Shown: in pieces, positions 18,233 through 26,666 of the stretch | Layout of the letters: each line of letters starts with the position of its first letter | Position numbering within the stretch: position 1 is the stretch's first letter | NCBI GenBank assembly: GCA_000406005.1 | Contig: ASZN01000006.1 | Span: forward strand, 1-64,000 | Reading direction: 5' to 3' | Source of the DNA: Candidatus Poribacteria bacterium WGA-3G | GTDB lineage: Bacteria; Poribacteria; WGA-4E; WGA-3G | Length of the DNA: 64,000 bases | Made by a program: the position numbers and the translations under genes | The notes under the pieces: generated by a model | The model's input: the letters and a program-made list of their open reading frames with translations, nothing else | Told to the model about the DNA's origin: nothing | The model's database searches: none

Positions 18233-18430
18233 ATGCAAAAGTGGTATGAAAACAGAAAACTCCTGAATACGTTCATTGCTTTGATGTGTGTTAGTTTTAT
18301 CGCCTATTTTTTCTTTCAATGGAAATGGGGGTTACCTTTGACCTTGTGCACTGGGACAGCAATTATGGTGAGGGGTGTTGTAAAAATTACGATGCGGATG
18401 AAAAATAAAAAAAGACGCGAGGAGAAATAG
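18233..18430 (+). CDS. small two-helix membrane protein
   Basis: 65 residues with two hydrophobic segments (about 10-28 and 33-48) and a very basic tail (MRMKNKKRREEK), giving a positive-inside orientation. No family recognised. No convincing ribosome site precedes the ATG, but the 31-base spacing after the nuclease-like gene would allow co-transcription. It could be a spurious frame. Confidence 0.5.
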   Translation: MQKWYENRKLLNTFIALMCVSFIAYFFFQWKWGLPLTLCTGTAIMVRGVVKITMRMKNKKRREEK

Positions 18431-18488
18431 CAGTCAGCAGTCAGCAAAGAGGCAGGCGGTATATTATAACTCGCTTTTCAGAAGCACA

Positions 18489-18579
18489 CGCAGCTTGAAA
18501 CGAAGTGGAAAGCGGATATACGGAGAGGGCCACGAGGGCCTCAAACCTATCTGACCGAACCGCAAGGAAAATTAAAAAT
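18489..18579 (+). promoter_or_regulatory. conserved structured 5' leader (copy A)
   Basis: From a small hairpin (GCTT..AAGC, about 18492-18512) through GGATATACGG (18514-18523), a GAGGGCC..GGGCCTC hairpin and CAAACC to CTGACCGAACCGCAAGG just before the start codon. This leader is nearly duplicated before the parvulin-like gene starting at 57441. The two copies are 69 and 68 bases from GGATATACGG to the ATG. The last 31-32 bases differ at one position, while the internal stems differ in sequence but can still pair. The pattern suggests a structured RNA element rather than chance. Confidence 0.55.
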
Positions 18580-19569
18580 ATGAAAAGACGAAAATTCATA
18601 AAACTGAGCGTGATTAGTGCTGCGGGATTGGTTCTACCTGTTCAATTGGAAGGACAAGCAGATGCCGAACCGCTACTTAAACCGGGTACTTTTGTAACGC
18701 CTAACGCCGACTTTTATGTTCTACAGATCGGTAATCCGGCTGTACTTGACGCGAACACATGGCGGATGGCGGTTATCGGTTTAGTAGAGAAACGGCAAGT
18801 GTTGGGGCTTGCAGACATCACGGCGATGGAATCCGTTACGGCGACGCGAACCCTAAAGTGTATCGGTGATCCGATCGGTACGGAACAGATGAGCAATGCG
18901 GAGTGGAAAGGCGTTCGGCTGCGCGATCTGCTTGAAAAGGTCGGACCTAAACCGGAAGCGAAAGTGGTTGTTTTCCGATGTGCAGACGATTATCATACGG
19001 CGATTCCGCTGGCGGACGCAATGCGCGAGGAGACAATCCTCGCTTATGAGATGAACGGTGAACCACTTCCGACGGAGCATGGTTTCCCTGTCCGACTCCT
19101 CAACCCCGGTCACTACGGCACAAAGAATCCGAAATGGATAATCAACATCCAATTGGCGACGGCGCATGAAAGTTACTGGGAAAAACGGGGTTGGGATCCA
19201 ATCGCGAACGTGAAACTCGCCACAATGATCGGCACACCGAGTGGAGGTGAGGAAATTCCGGGCGGCAAGATTTACACAGTGAGTGGTGCGGCGTTCGATG
19301 CAGGCAACCACGGTGGTATTAAGAAAGTAGAAGTCAGTATCGACTACGGACAGACGTGGGAAGAGGCAGAAATCTGGGCACAAGACACATCCCTGGCGTG
19401 GGTGCTCTGGAAATGGGAGTGGCAGGTTCCTGAAAAGGCAGAACCGGTTGAAATCTATGCAAGAGCGACGGCGCATAGTGGTCTCACACAGGACGAAATC
19501 GGTATCGAAGCGGATCCGGTTGGTGCAACCGGCTACCATATAATTGATGCCTCGGTTGTAGTCGCATAA
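18580..19569 (+). CDS. Tat-exported sulfite-oxidase-family molybdoenzyme
   Basis: 329 residues. The N-terminus MKRRKFIKLSVISAAGLVLP is a twin-arginine-type signal. The sulfite oxidase molybdopterin domain contains the Mo-ligand cysteine in TRTLKCIGDP (Cys 94), HGFPVRLLNPGHYG and WIINIQ. A C-terminal Mo-co dimerisation-like domain follows (GIKKVEVSIDYGQTWEEAE). Substrate could be sulfite or another oxidisable or reducible S/N-oxide; the heme domain of animal enzymes is absent. The ATG at 18580 follows AAGGA by 11 bases; the in-frame upstream codons lie in the conserved leader. The MoaB gene at 13842 supplies related cofactor chemistry. An MFS carrier follows 23 bases later. Confidence 0.9.
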   Translation: MKRRKFIKLSVISAAGLVLPVQLEGQADAEPLLKPGTFVTPNADFYVLQIGNPAVLDANTWRMAVIGLVEKRQVLGLADITAMESVTATRTLKCIGDPIGTEQMSNAEWKGVRLRDLLEKVGPKPEAKVVVFRCADDYHTAIPLADAMREETILAYEMNGEPLPTEHGFPVRLLNPGHYGTKNPKWIINIQLATAHESYWEKRGWDPIANVKLATMIGTPSGGEEIPGGKIYTVSGAAFDAGNHGGIKKVEVSIDYGQTWEEAEIWAQDTSLAWVLWKWEWQVPEKAEPVEIYARATAHSGLTQDEIGIEADPVGATGYHIIDASVVVA

Positions 19570-19592
19570 CATCGGATGCGGAACGACATAAT

Positions 19593-20798
19593 ATGCGCCA
19601 ACTCTGGTCAAGCAAGTTTTGGATAGCGAATGCCACTAAAACGCTTCAGCTGATTACAGTTTACCTCCCTGTCTTGCTAATAGACCTCGCTTTTAGCGGC
19701 ATCATAACCAACACCTCTTTTTATACGAGTTACTTAGGTCTCTCCTCGACCTTTTTAGGGGTGCTGAAGGCAGTTATGACTGCCTTTTTTGTGGTTCTTG
19801 CCATTCCGTTTGGCCGGTTGTCGGATCGGATAGAACGACGCTACGTGCTTTACGCGGCGTGCCTTGTGCTCGGTACTGTCAGTATCGGGCTACCGTACTG
19901 CCGAAATAGCACACACCTGATGCTTATCTTTCCCGGCATCGGTATCAGTATGGCACTCTTCTGGCCCGCTTATGAGGCGTGGCTGGCTGAGCGCGAAGGC
20001 GAAGGGAAATTAATCCAACGGGTGATGCTCTTTAACATTTTCTGGAGCATCGGGGTCACCATAGGTCCTGCCCTCTCAAGTTATCTCTACGGTGATACCA
20101 ACCCGTTTAGATCGTTCTATCTTGCGGCAATTTTTAGTTTACTCACCTTGGTAACAATTGTAGCGAACAGTTTGCATGCCTCCCCTATCACGAAAACCGA
20201 TCCAACAGAACCCTCCGAAGTGCTTTATCCGCCGTTATCAGTGCGGACAACCTATCTCAACTTGGCGCGTTGTGCGAATTTTGCGTCGTGGTTTGTGCTC
20301 GGTGTCCTACGTCGTCTCTCACCGAAACTCACGAAAGAGATGGGGATGCCTACGTCAACATTCGGTAACCTGATGCTGACGCTCGGCGGTATTCAGACTT
20401 TGGCGTTTCTTGTCCTCGGTAGCGGTTACTCAACGCGATGGCACTACCGTTTCGCGCCGATGTTTATCGTTCAGCTCTTAACGATCCTGAGTTTCCTCGG
20501 AATATGGAGCATCCAAAACACGCCATTGTGGGCTTTTCTGTTTGGATTGATCGGCGTGTCTGCCGCTTTCACCTACTTCAGTAGCCTCTATTATGGGTTA
20601 GATCGACACACGGACAAGGGGAATAAGAGCGGATGGCACGAAGGGATATTGGGGTTGGGAATTCTGTTGGGTCCGCTGTTAGGAGGCGTTTTGGCGGATT
20701 CTCAGTTCGGTACGCAGAGTCCGTATCTGCTCTGTGCGGTAGCAATTGCAATCGCTACTCTGGTAGAGGTCTTCATCTATTTTAAGACCACAAAGTAG
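19593..20798 (+). CDS. major facilitator superfamily transporter
   Basis: 401 residues with about 11-12 hydrophobic helices. GRLSDRIERRY in the loop after helix 2 is the MFS motif A. The N-half ends near residue 190 (a short hydrophilic stretch with SPITKTDPTEPSE) before the C-half begins. The substrate cannot be told from sequence. It lies 23 bases downstream of the molybdoenzyme and is probably co-transcribed. Its 3' end is 19 bases from a convergent gene. Confidence 0.88.
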   Translation: MRQLWSSKFWIANATKTLQLITVYLPVLLIDLAFSGIITNTSFYTSYLGLSSTFLGVLKAVMTAFFVVLAIPFGRLSDRIERRYVLYAACLVLGTVSIGLPYCRNSTHLMLIFPGIGISMALFWPAYEAWLAEREGEGKLIQRVMLFNIFWSIGVTIGPALSSYLYGDTNPFRSFYLAAIFSLLTLVTIVANSLHASPITKTDPTEPSEVLYPPLSVRTTYLNLARCANFASWFVLGVLRRLSPKLTKEMGMPTSTFGNLMLTLGGIQTLAFLVLGSGYSTRWHYRFAPMFIVQLLTILSFLGIWSIQNTPLWAFLFGLIGVSAAFTYFSSLYYGLDRHTDKGNKSGWHEGILGLGILLGPLLGGVLADSQFGTQSPYLLCAVAIAIATLVEVFIYFKTTK

Positions 20799-20817
20799 AA
20801 AGCGTAAGACCTGCCCG

Positions 20818-21168
20818 TTAGCCACTGAAGAAGACCTGCTTCAAAATATAAAGAAGTATAGTTCCGCCAATCCCCAGACCAATTCTCTTTATCCACTCAA
20901 TATCGGTAGTCGCCTTTGTTAATGTGACTGTCAACGTTTTTAGATGATCGTCAAGTTTATCGAAACGATCCTCAAATTTACCCAAGCGGTCCTCCTGGGT
21001 ATCAACGCGAAATTCAAGTTTGTCGAAGCGACCCTCAAGGGTATCAAAGCGGCCTTCAATATTATTGAACCTTTTATCGAAATTCTCCTCAATTTCATTG
21101 AATCTTTGGTTGACCGCCTCAAAGCCCTGTTTCATGGTTTCAAGTATAATCTTTTGGTCTTCAGTCAT
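20818..21168 (-). CDS. coiled-coil protein with C-terminal membrane anchor
   Basis: 116 residues. Residues about 15-85 are a repeated coiled coil of seven-residue units (FDKRFNNIEGR, FDTLEGRFDKLE, LGKFEDRFDKLDDHL). The last 20 residues (IGLGIGGTILLYILKQVFF) form one transmembrane helix. The layout resembles small XhlA/hemolysin-like or tail-anchored adapter proteins, but I do not assign a family. AAAGGA precedes the ATG by 7 bases. No phage lysis genes are nearby. Confidence 0.75.
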   Translation of the reverse strand: MTEDQKIILETMKQGFEAVNQRFNEIEENFDKRFNNIEGRFDTLEGRFDKLEFRVDTQEDRLGKFEDRFDKLDDHLKTLTVTLTKATTDIEWIKRIGLGIGGTILLYILKQVFFSG

Positions 21169-21251
21169 TTTATGTTCCTTTGGGGCAATTGTTACTGATT
21201 AACAATAGCATACCAAAACCTTTGCTAAAAGTCAAACAATATTTTAAGGCT

Positions 21252-22382
21252 TTAAGCGTATTCAGTTCTCAGGAGATTCGCCTTGATGTAATCCTCATCG
21301 GGTGTAACGCCGAGTCCGGGTTCGTCTGGCACAGTTACAATGTGGTCGTGTATTTCGATGCCGTGTGCTGCCATGGTTTCCAAAAAAGCGGGTGCGTTGA
21401 GTTCAGCGGGAAGCACGAGGTCCAAAGTTGAGAAGAGATGAACACTGGCAATGAATCCGATACCGGCTTCCGTCAAACCGCTACCGAGGAGTTCTAACGA
21501 GTTGGCTTCTGCAACATGGACACTCTTTAGGCATTCCGCTAAGCCGCCGGATTTACAGACTTTCAAGACAACGGCATCGGCACACTCCAAGCGTGCGATT
21601 TTCGCAAGATCGTAGTAGGTAAAACAGCCCTCATCAATCGCGATCGGAACCGGTGCATCACGCCGAACCCGTTTCATACCGAACCAATCTTGGCTCGCTA
21701 CGGGTTGTTCCATACAATAGATTTCTCTGATGTCCGTAACCCGTTTTAGCAATTCAAGTGCGTTAGACGGTGTATAGGACTGATTCGCGTCGATCCAGAG
21801 TTTCGCGTCTGGTGCCGCTTCGTTCACGGCGCGGAGACGTTCTTCATCTACGCCAGGGGCACCGGCAACTTTAACCTTGAAACAGGTGCACGGAGCCAAG
21901 GCTTTCGCCTTGAGTGCCATAATCTCTGGCGTGTCAATACTCAAGGCGTAGCTTAGCGGGAGCGTGTCGTGCCGTTTGCCACCAAAAAGCGTATGTAGTG
22001 GAAGGTCAAGGATACGTCCGCTGAGATCGTGCAACGCGATGTCCACTGCTGCTTTAGCGAAGGGGTGTCCGTTGCTGACTGCCGGTTTCAAGGCGTTATA
22101 GATGGCATCGTGGATTGCGTTGAGATTGAGCGGATCTTGTCCGAGGAGCAGCGGCGCGATGTGGTGTCGGATTGTGCTTGTAATGGATTCGGTCGTTTCG
22201 TAACTCCACGAAGGCAGTGCGCGTTGTTCGCCCCAACCCGTGTATCCGTCGTCTGTTGTGATTTTGACGAAGACGTGATCGCCTGCGGAGCCGGTATCCC
22301 CAACAAAACCGGTGCCGATATTGAAAACATCCATCATCCCGACGGCAGTTGGATAAACGTCTACGTGTGCTATTTTACGCAT
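21252..22382 (-). CDS. mandelate racemase/muconate lactonizing enzyme family protein
   Basis: Enolase-superfamily enzyme of about 376 residues. It shows the muconate-lactonizing subgroup layout: a KVK pair (Lys 169/171), metal ligands DAN (Asp 198), MEQP (Glu 225) and AIDE (Asp 250), and a second catalytic Lys (VVLKVCKSGG, Lys 274). This set supports proton abstraction alpha to a carboxylate. Sugar-acid dehydratases with the His-Asp dyad are less likely. I chose the ATG at 22382; an upstream GTG at 22397 overlaps its own ribosome site. The divergent promoter region 22383-22544 separates it from the KDG kinase operon, which may share its pathway. Confidence 0.88.
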   Translation of the reverse strand: MRKIAHVDVYPTAVGMMDVFNIGTGFVGDTGSAGDHVFVKITTDDGYTGWGEQRALPSWSYETTESITSTIRHHIAPLLLGQDPLNLNAIHDAIYNALKPAVSNGHPFAKAAVDIALHDLSGRILDLPLHTLFGGKRHDTLPLSYALSIDTPEIMALKAKALAPCTCFKVKVAGAPGVDEERLRAVNEAAPDAKLWIDANQSYTPSNALELLKRVTDIREIYCMEQPVASQDWFGMKRVRRDAPVPIAIDEGCFTYYDLAKIARLECADAVVLKVCKSGGLAECLKSVHVAEANSLELLGSGLTEAGIGFIASVHLFSTLDLVLPAELNAPAFLETMAAHGIEIHDHIVTVPDEPGLGVTPDEDYIKANLLRTEYA

Positions 22383-22470
22383 ATCTGAACAGTACACCCC
22401 TTATGATTTGCGAGTCGGTAGTTTCTACCGTATTTTAGCACAGTTCCGCCTCTTAATCAAAACAATTCCG

Positions 22471-22499
22471 TTGACATCTTCGGTGTTGTAAGTTATAGT
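22471..22499 (+). promoter_or_regulatory. strong sigma70 promoter for the KDG kinase operon
   Basis: TTGACA (22471-22476), exactly 17 bases, TATAGT (22494-22499). Eleven of twelve consensus positions match. The first gene starts at 22545. Confidence 0.75.
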
Positions 22500-22544
22500 A
22501 ATCGGTATTCGAGTTCCTATACATCGTTGGGAAGGATACCTGCA

Positions 22545-22811
22545 ATGTTATTTGCGATTTTTGTAATTTTTATGCCTGCCGCCATTTGGTTGATCCTGCA
22601 TCTCATGTCTCGGCGGGAAAATGATAGTGAATCAGACGGACCCACGGAGCCGATAGAGGTCTGCGCGATCTGCCAAGAGGCGTTTCCGATGACCCAACTG
22701 CTCGAAAAAGAGGTGGGCGAATACGGCAGAATTTACTGTTTCTGTGGACAATGTATCGAAAACCTTTATCAGGAGTATCGGAACCCAACAGACACTAAAA
22801 CAGGAGAATAA
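22545..22811 (+). CDS. small membrane protein with cysteine-rich zinc-ribbon-like tail
   Basis: 88 residues. One N-terminal transmembrane helix (LFAIFVIFMPAAIWLILHLM) is followed by a charged linker and a four-to-five-cysteine module (CAICQEAF, then CFCGQCIENLY). Two CxxC-type pairs 30 residues apart could bind zinc. The ATG at 22545 follows GGAAGG by 9 bases and begins the hydrophobic helix. It precedes the KDG kinase gene by 5 bases. No family recognised. Confidence 0.72.
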   Translation: MLFAIFVIFMPAAIWLILHLMSRRENDSESDGPTEPIEVCAICQEAFPMTQLLEKEVGEYGRIYCFCGQCIENLYQEYRNPTDTKTGE

Positions 22812-22816
22812 ATTAT

Positions 22817-23860
22817 ATGTATGATTTGGTCACATTTGGAGAAGCGATGATTCGTCTCACCTCCCCAGAATTTATGCGTCTTGAGAACGCGACCACCTTA
22901 TCAATCACGGCGGGTGGAGCGGAGATGAACGTCGCTGTCAACGCTGCACAACTCGGACTGCGGACGGCATGGGTCTCACGACTCGTGGATAACTGGTCAG
23001 GTCGCTACATCCGTAACAAAGGACGTGAACTCGGCGTGGATATGTCGAACATCATCTGGGTGGATTTCGACGGGGTCGGTTTTGAGCGGAACGGGTTCTA
23101 TCACCTCGAAATGGGTGCCGGGCCACGGGCAAGTAGTGTAACTTATGATCGTGGATATTCCGCGATTTCCAAAGTCCAACCCGGTGAAATTGATTGGGCA
23201 TCTATCTTTAGCAACGCACGATGGTTTCACCTGAGTGGTATTACACCGGCACTATCGGAATCGGCAGCTGCGGTTTCAGCAGAAGCACTTCAAGCGGCAC
23301 GCGCAGCGGGTGTTAAAACCAGTTACGACCTGAACTTCCGATCGAAATTATGGAGTGCCGAGGAAGCACAGGCAGCGAACCGACCGATGATGGAACATGT
23401 CTCCGTTCTTATCGGTAACGAGGAAGATTTTGAGAAATCCCTCGGCTTCGCAGCGGAAGGGGCGACTGAATCCTATTCTAAACTCGAACCCGAAAGTTAC
23501 AAGGCGGTCGCGCAGCGTGTGAAAGAAACATTTCCGAACCTTGAGATGATCGGCACGACGCTCCGAGATGCGAAAACCGGTTGGCTCAACGACTGGCGGA
23601 CACTCCTCTTTGACGGTGAAGAATTCTACCTATCGCGTATCTATGAGAACTTGGAACTGGTTGATCGTGTGGGTGGTGGTGATAGTTTCTCGTCCGGGTT
23701 AATCTATAGTCTGCTGAACGGTAAATCGCCTCAAGAGGCAGTCGATTTCGCGGGTGGATATTCCGCCTTGGCGCACACATTCCCCGGCGACTTCAACTGG
23801 GCAACAGCAGAGGAGGCGGAGAAAGCGATGCAAGCCGGTGGCGTGCGTATTAGCCGTTAA
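22817..23860 (+). CDS. kdgK: PfkB-family sugar kinase, probably 2-keto-3-deoxygluconate kinase
   Basis: 347 residues. The family's first signature region (GGAEMNVAVNAAQLG) and second signature (DRVGGGDSFSSGLIYSL, with the catalytic Asp) are both clear. FGEAMIRLTSP at the N-terminus is typical of KDG kinases, which make 2-keto-3-deoxy-6-phosphogluconate. The mannonate dehydratase-like product at 1685-2704 would generate its substrate. AGGAG lies before the ATG. Its stop overlaps the convergent methylase stop by four bases. Another ketose or ribokinase substrate cannot be excluded. Confidence 0.87.
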   Translation: MYDLVTFGEAMIRLTSPEFMRLENATTLSITAGGAEMNVAVNAAQLGLRTAWVSRLVDNWSGRYIRNKGRELGVDMSNIIWVDFDGVGFERNGFYHLEMGAGPRASSVTYDRGYSAISKVQPGEIDWASIFSNARWFHLSGITPALSESAAAVSAEALQAARAAGVKTSYDLNFRSKLWSAEEAQAANRPMMEHVSVLIGNEEDFEKSLGFAAEGATESYSKLEPESYKAVAQRVKETFPNLEMIGTTLRDAKTGWLNDWRTLLFDGEEFYLSRIYENLELVDRVGGGDSFSSGLIYSLLNGKSPQEAVDFAGGYSALAHTFPGDFNWATAEEAEKAMQAGGVRISR

Positions 23861-24978
23861 TCTTTTTCAAGCAAAAATAGGAATTCCCGATTCGGCTTTT
23901 CAGCGGTATTGACCCACGCATCTGTCCATCTCATACCTGCCATGACGTTTTTTTTGTAATCGAGTTCAACCGTAGCGATGAGTTCACCGTTGTTTTGCAT
24001 GACATCGTTCAGTTGTTGCGCAGTTGCGCGACCGCCAGAACTGTATGATAGCAGAATCCAACGCGCTTGCGTCTCTCGGATTAACCTTGCGATAGCGTCA
24101 ACAGCAATGAACCGTCCGTCATCGTTACGGCGGAATTCCTCGAATACTGAAGCGGCGAAGGGATCTGATGTATCCTTTCGCCGTTTCGCTTTTCCGAAAA
24201 GGTCGGGTTTGTCGAATAGTACAACGCTTTTCCAGAGGTGGTAGTAGGCGGCGTACCTAACACGGGACGGGGGCATCTTCTCGTTGTTTGAACCGTACGG
24301 CGGATCGAAATATGCGAGGTCTACAGAAACGCGCGGCACGAGTTCAAAGATGTCGGTCTGGAAGACCTGATGCGCGCCGTCTGACGTGAAAACTTCGGGG
24401 ACTTCAAGCATTAACTCTTTATAGGCGCGTGGTGCCCAATCTTTGAGATACGCCGAAAAGTGACCGAGGCTGTTGTCAACACGGTCGAGCGCGAGGATGA
24501 GGCTTGTGAGTGCTACGGCTTTATCGACAGAATCGAGGTTGAGGGTTTCGATCTCTTGTCGGATGGCATCTAATTTACGGGTATTGTGGAGCTGCCACGG
24601 TTTCTTGAGCCCGTCCGATTGGACTGCGGAACCACCGTTGGCGTGTCCACCGTAGTGTTCCGTGAACCACCCGTCAATCGGTGAAACGGCGTTGAGGTGG
24701 TCGATGAGCGGTTGATACGCTTCTCTCGGTTTCGTGTTATGGAGGTAGCAGGTGCCGAAGACTTTTGACCACGGCGCATTGTCGTTGCAGATAACGGTAT
24801 AGCCGAGTTTGGCGAGTGCTTGTGAGACACGGGTTGTGCCTGCAAAGCCGTCAAGGATTGTCTTGGCATCGACTTTCTTGACAAGTTCCAGCACTTGCGG
24901 GATGAGTTTTAATTTGGAACCGATGTATTTGATGCTTTGGGTGGTAGGGGTGTGGGAATTTTGAAGCGGTTGCTGCAT
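23857..24978 (-). CDS. D12-class (Dam-like) adenine-N6 DNA methyltransferase
   Basis: 373 residues. Motif I is DGFAGTTRVSQAL (43-55) and the catalytic motif IV is FDPPYGSN (DPPY at 225-228). The order I then IV with a long insertion between them matches D12/alpha-type methylases. YIGSKLKLIPQVL at the N-terminus is the usual SAM-pocket start. No restriction partner of matching class is adjacent, so it may be an orphan methylase or protect against the NucS-like nuclease 80 bases downstream. The 3' end overlaps the KDG kinase stop by four bases. Confidence 0.9.
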   Translation of the reverse strand: MQQPLQNSHTPTTQSIKYIGSKLKLIPQVLELVKKVDAKTILDGFAGTTRVSQALAKLGYTVICNDNAPWSKVFGTCYLHNTKPREAYQPLIDHLNAVSPIDGWFTEHYGGHANGGSAVQSDGLKKPWQLHNTRKLDAIRQEIETLNLDSVDKAVALTSLILALDRVDNSLGHFSAYLKDWAPRAYKELMLEVPEVFTSDGAHQVFQTDIFELVPRVSVDLAYFDPPYGSNNEKMPPSRVRYAAYYHLWKSVVLFDKPDLFGKAKRRKDTSDPFAASVFEEFRRNDDGRFIAVDAIARLIRETQARWILLSYSSGGRATAQQLNDVMQNNGELIATVELDYKKNVMAGMRWTDAWVNTAEKPNREFLFLLEKD

Positions 24979-25058
24979 GGGTTTATGTTAATTGGGTTAG
25001 TATATTTTTTTACACCTTTCGTCCTGCTAGGGCTTTACCTGCGCGGGCAGACACATTA

Positions 25059-26006
25059 TTATGCATCAGTTTCGGGATTATATAGACGGTATTTTCCTCT
25101 TTCTACCCACCAGTATTTATTTTCACTCTCAGGATAATCACTCCGTTTTGGGAAGTTAACACAACCTCCTCTTATCCACCTTCTTACTGTGTACACCGGA
25201 AAATCAGAATACCTACTTTCAACGGCTTTGTCAATGTCTGCGGGTGCAAATGTAGTGTTTGAATCTCCATTTGTAAATTCTTGTACTGCTTCCCACACTA
25301 CTTGTTCTTGTTCTAGTTTATTTCCTGACCACCGCGATGTTTGCCAAATTTGTTGATGCCGCTTTTTAGAGGTAGCGATTTTTTCATCTCCGACTTTAGT
25401 TTCCGTACTAACAATCTCGTCTCCCGATTTAGTCTGAAACTTTGAAACCGCTATACAACCGATATCCATTTTGTATGAAGTCCGGAGGAATTGGCAAACA
25501 CGGATTATTTGCCATGGGATTTCTTCTGCAACTATGAATAAACGTAACTTCTGATTTAATAGCGGAACTTCGTCGTCGTCAGGCATATCAAATGCCTCTC
25601 TGAAAGCATCATCAAAGGTTTTTTCTGAAAATTCTTCGCGGGTTTTAAAGTAATTCTTAGCAATTTCATGAATCTGTTCCGGTAGAAGCGCATCTGCCGA
25701 TGCAGCATATTCAAGTAATTGTGCTATTACATCCCGCGGTGCTCGATCTCTTTTCAATTCGACAATAATAAGGTTTCCTTTGGAGTCAACCCCAAGCAAG
25801 TCGAGGAAAATAGTTCCATCTGCATCTGAGGCACTCGTTTGCCGACCGATCCAGAGAAAATCCTCTCGCGCAAGCGTCTGTCGTGGGCTGTTTTCAAGCC
25901 AGTCCTCCAGATGTTGTTCAAATTCAATGTTCGTTTCTTGCGCGATGACAAGTTTCGCTTTTGATGTGTCGTTTCCATCTGATTTTTCTAATCTAAAAAT
26001 AGGCAT
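25059..26006 (-). CDS. NucS/DUF91-like endonuclease (copy 1)
   Basis: 315 residues. The N-terminal half is a PD-(D/E)XK domain: ETNIEFEQHLEDWLEN, FLDLLGVDSKGNLIIVELKRD (Asp then ELK catalytic set) and APRDVIAQLLEYAA. The C-terminal part (about 225-310) looks like a small winged-helix module ending in YWWVERGKYRLYNP. It is translated 16 bases after a Uma2 gene. The same two-gene arrangement, with the same 16-base spacer, recurs at 28365-29862. NucS enzymes act on mismatched or branched DNA in other bacteria; the role here may be repair or defence. Confidence 0.82.
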   Translation of the reverse strand: MPIFRLEKSDGNDTSKAKLVIAQETNIEFEQHLEDWLENSPRQTLAREDFLWIGRQTSASDADGTIFLDLLGVDSKGNLIIVELKRDRAPRDVIAQLLEYAASADALLPEQIHEIAKNYFKTREEFSEKTFDDAFREAFDMPDDDEVPLLNQKLRLFIVAEEIPWQIIRVCQFLRTSYKMDIGCIAVSKFQTKSGDEIVSTETKVGDEKIATSKKRHQQIWQTSRWSGNKLEQEQVVWEAVQEFTNGDSNTTFAPADIDKAVESRYSDFPVYTVRRWIRGGCVNFPKRSDYPESENKYWWVERGKYRLYNPETDA

Positions 26007-26022
26007 TGTTTTACCTTAAAAT

Positions 26023-26589
26023 CTATTCAAAAAGTTGTGCGACTGGACATGCAAATCCCGGCACGACATCCTCTCCTGTCAATGTGTCCTCATAGTTCAG
26101 CACAGTCGAATCGGTCTCGGATCGGTAGACCATCACCGTTTTGGCGACGGGTTCAATCACCCAGACAAGGCGTGTCCCTGCTTTCAGATAGGCGAACGCC
26201 TTTGCGGTCACATCGTAGTGCTTATCTGATGGGGAGACTATCTCAATCGCCAAATCTGGTGGAACAGGCGAACCTTTACGTCTATCTTCCGGTAATCGTT
26301 CCGTCGACACAAATGCCACATCTGGCTTCACCACCCGGTCCCCTAAGTGGAATGTCGTGCCTGCGGTATACATACGTCCTAACCGATGCTCAAAGACGTG
26401 CAAACTCAAATGGAGGATAACGTTACTGCTTATCTCACCGTGTTTCATTGACGTAGGAGACATCGGGACTAATTCGCCTTTTACATATTCATACCCTTCT
26501 AAGTCGTTTTCGAGAAATTCCTCCAGTGTCATCGTGTCAGGTGCCGATGTGTCTTGAATAGATTCGGGGTTCGTTTGCGAATTGAGCAT
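26023..26589 (-). CDS. Uma2-family (DUF820) putative endonuclease (copy 1)
   Basis: 188 residues. The core is LEGYEYVKGELVPMSP, then VVKPDVAFVS (catalytic Asp), PPDLAIEIVSPSDK (Glu) and KAFAYLKAGTRLVWVIEP, the standard Uma2 PD-(D/E)XK pattern. Uma2 proteins expand greatly in Cyanobacteria and Poribacteria and their function is not settled. The last third is nearly identical at DNA level to copy 2 (29296-29862), showing recent duplication or conversion. It leads a two-gene unit with the NucS-like gene. Confidence 0.92.
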   Translation of the reverse strand: MLNSQTNPESIQDTSAPDTMTLEEFLENDLEGYEYVKGELVPMSPTSMKHGEISSNVILHLSLHVFEHRLGRMYTAGTTFHLGDRVVKPDVAFVSTERLPEDRRKGSPVPPDLAIEIVSPSDKHYDVTAKAFAYLKAGTRLVWVIEPVAKTVMVYRSETDSTVLNYEDTLTGEDVVPGFACPVAQLFE

Positions 26590-26666
26590 CGGTTTTCTCC
26601 TTCTAATTTAGTGGTTTATTCGCTAAGTGCATATTCTATAGAAGGCACACAGGAGACCAACGGTTT

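Noticed and set aside
18489..18579. Molybdenum cofactor riboswitch
   Set aside because: The gene makes a molybdoenzyme, but the same leader precedes a parvulin gene and I do not see the known Moco motif.
18853..19611. 252-codon minus-strand frame opposite the molybdoenzyme gene
   Set aside because: Cys/His/Arg-rich shadow with no family features; the sense gene has a Tat signal and Mo-ligand cysteine.
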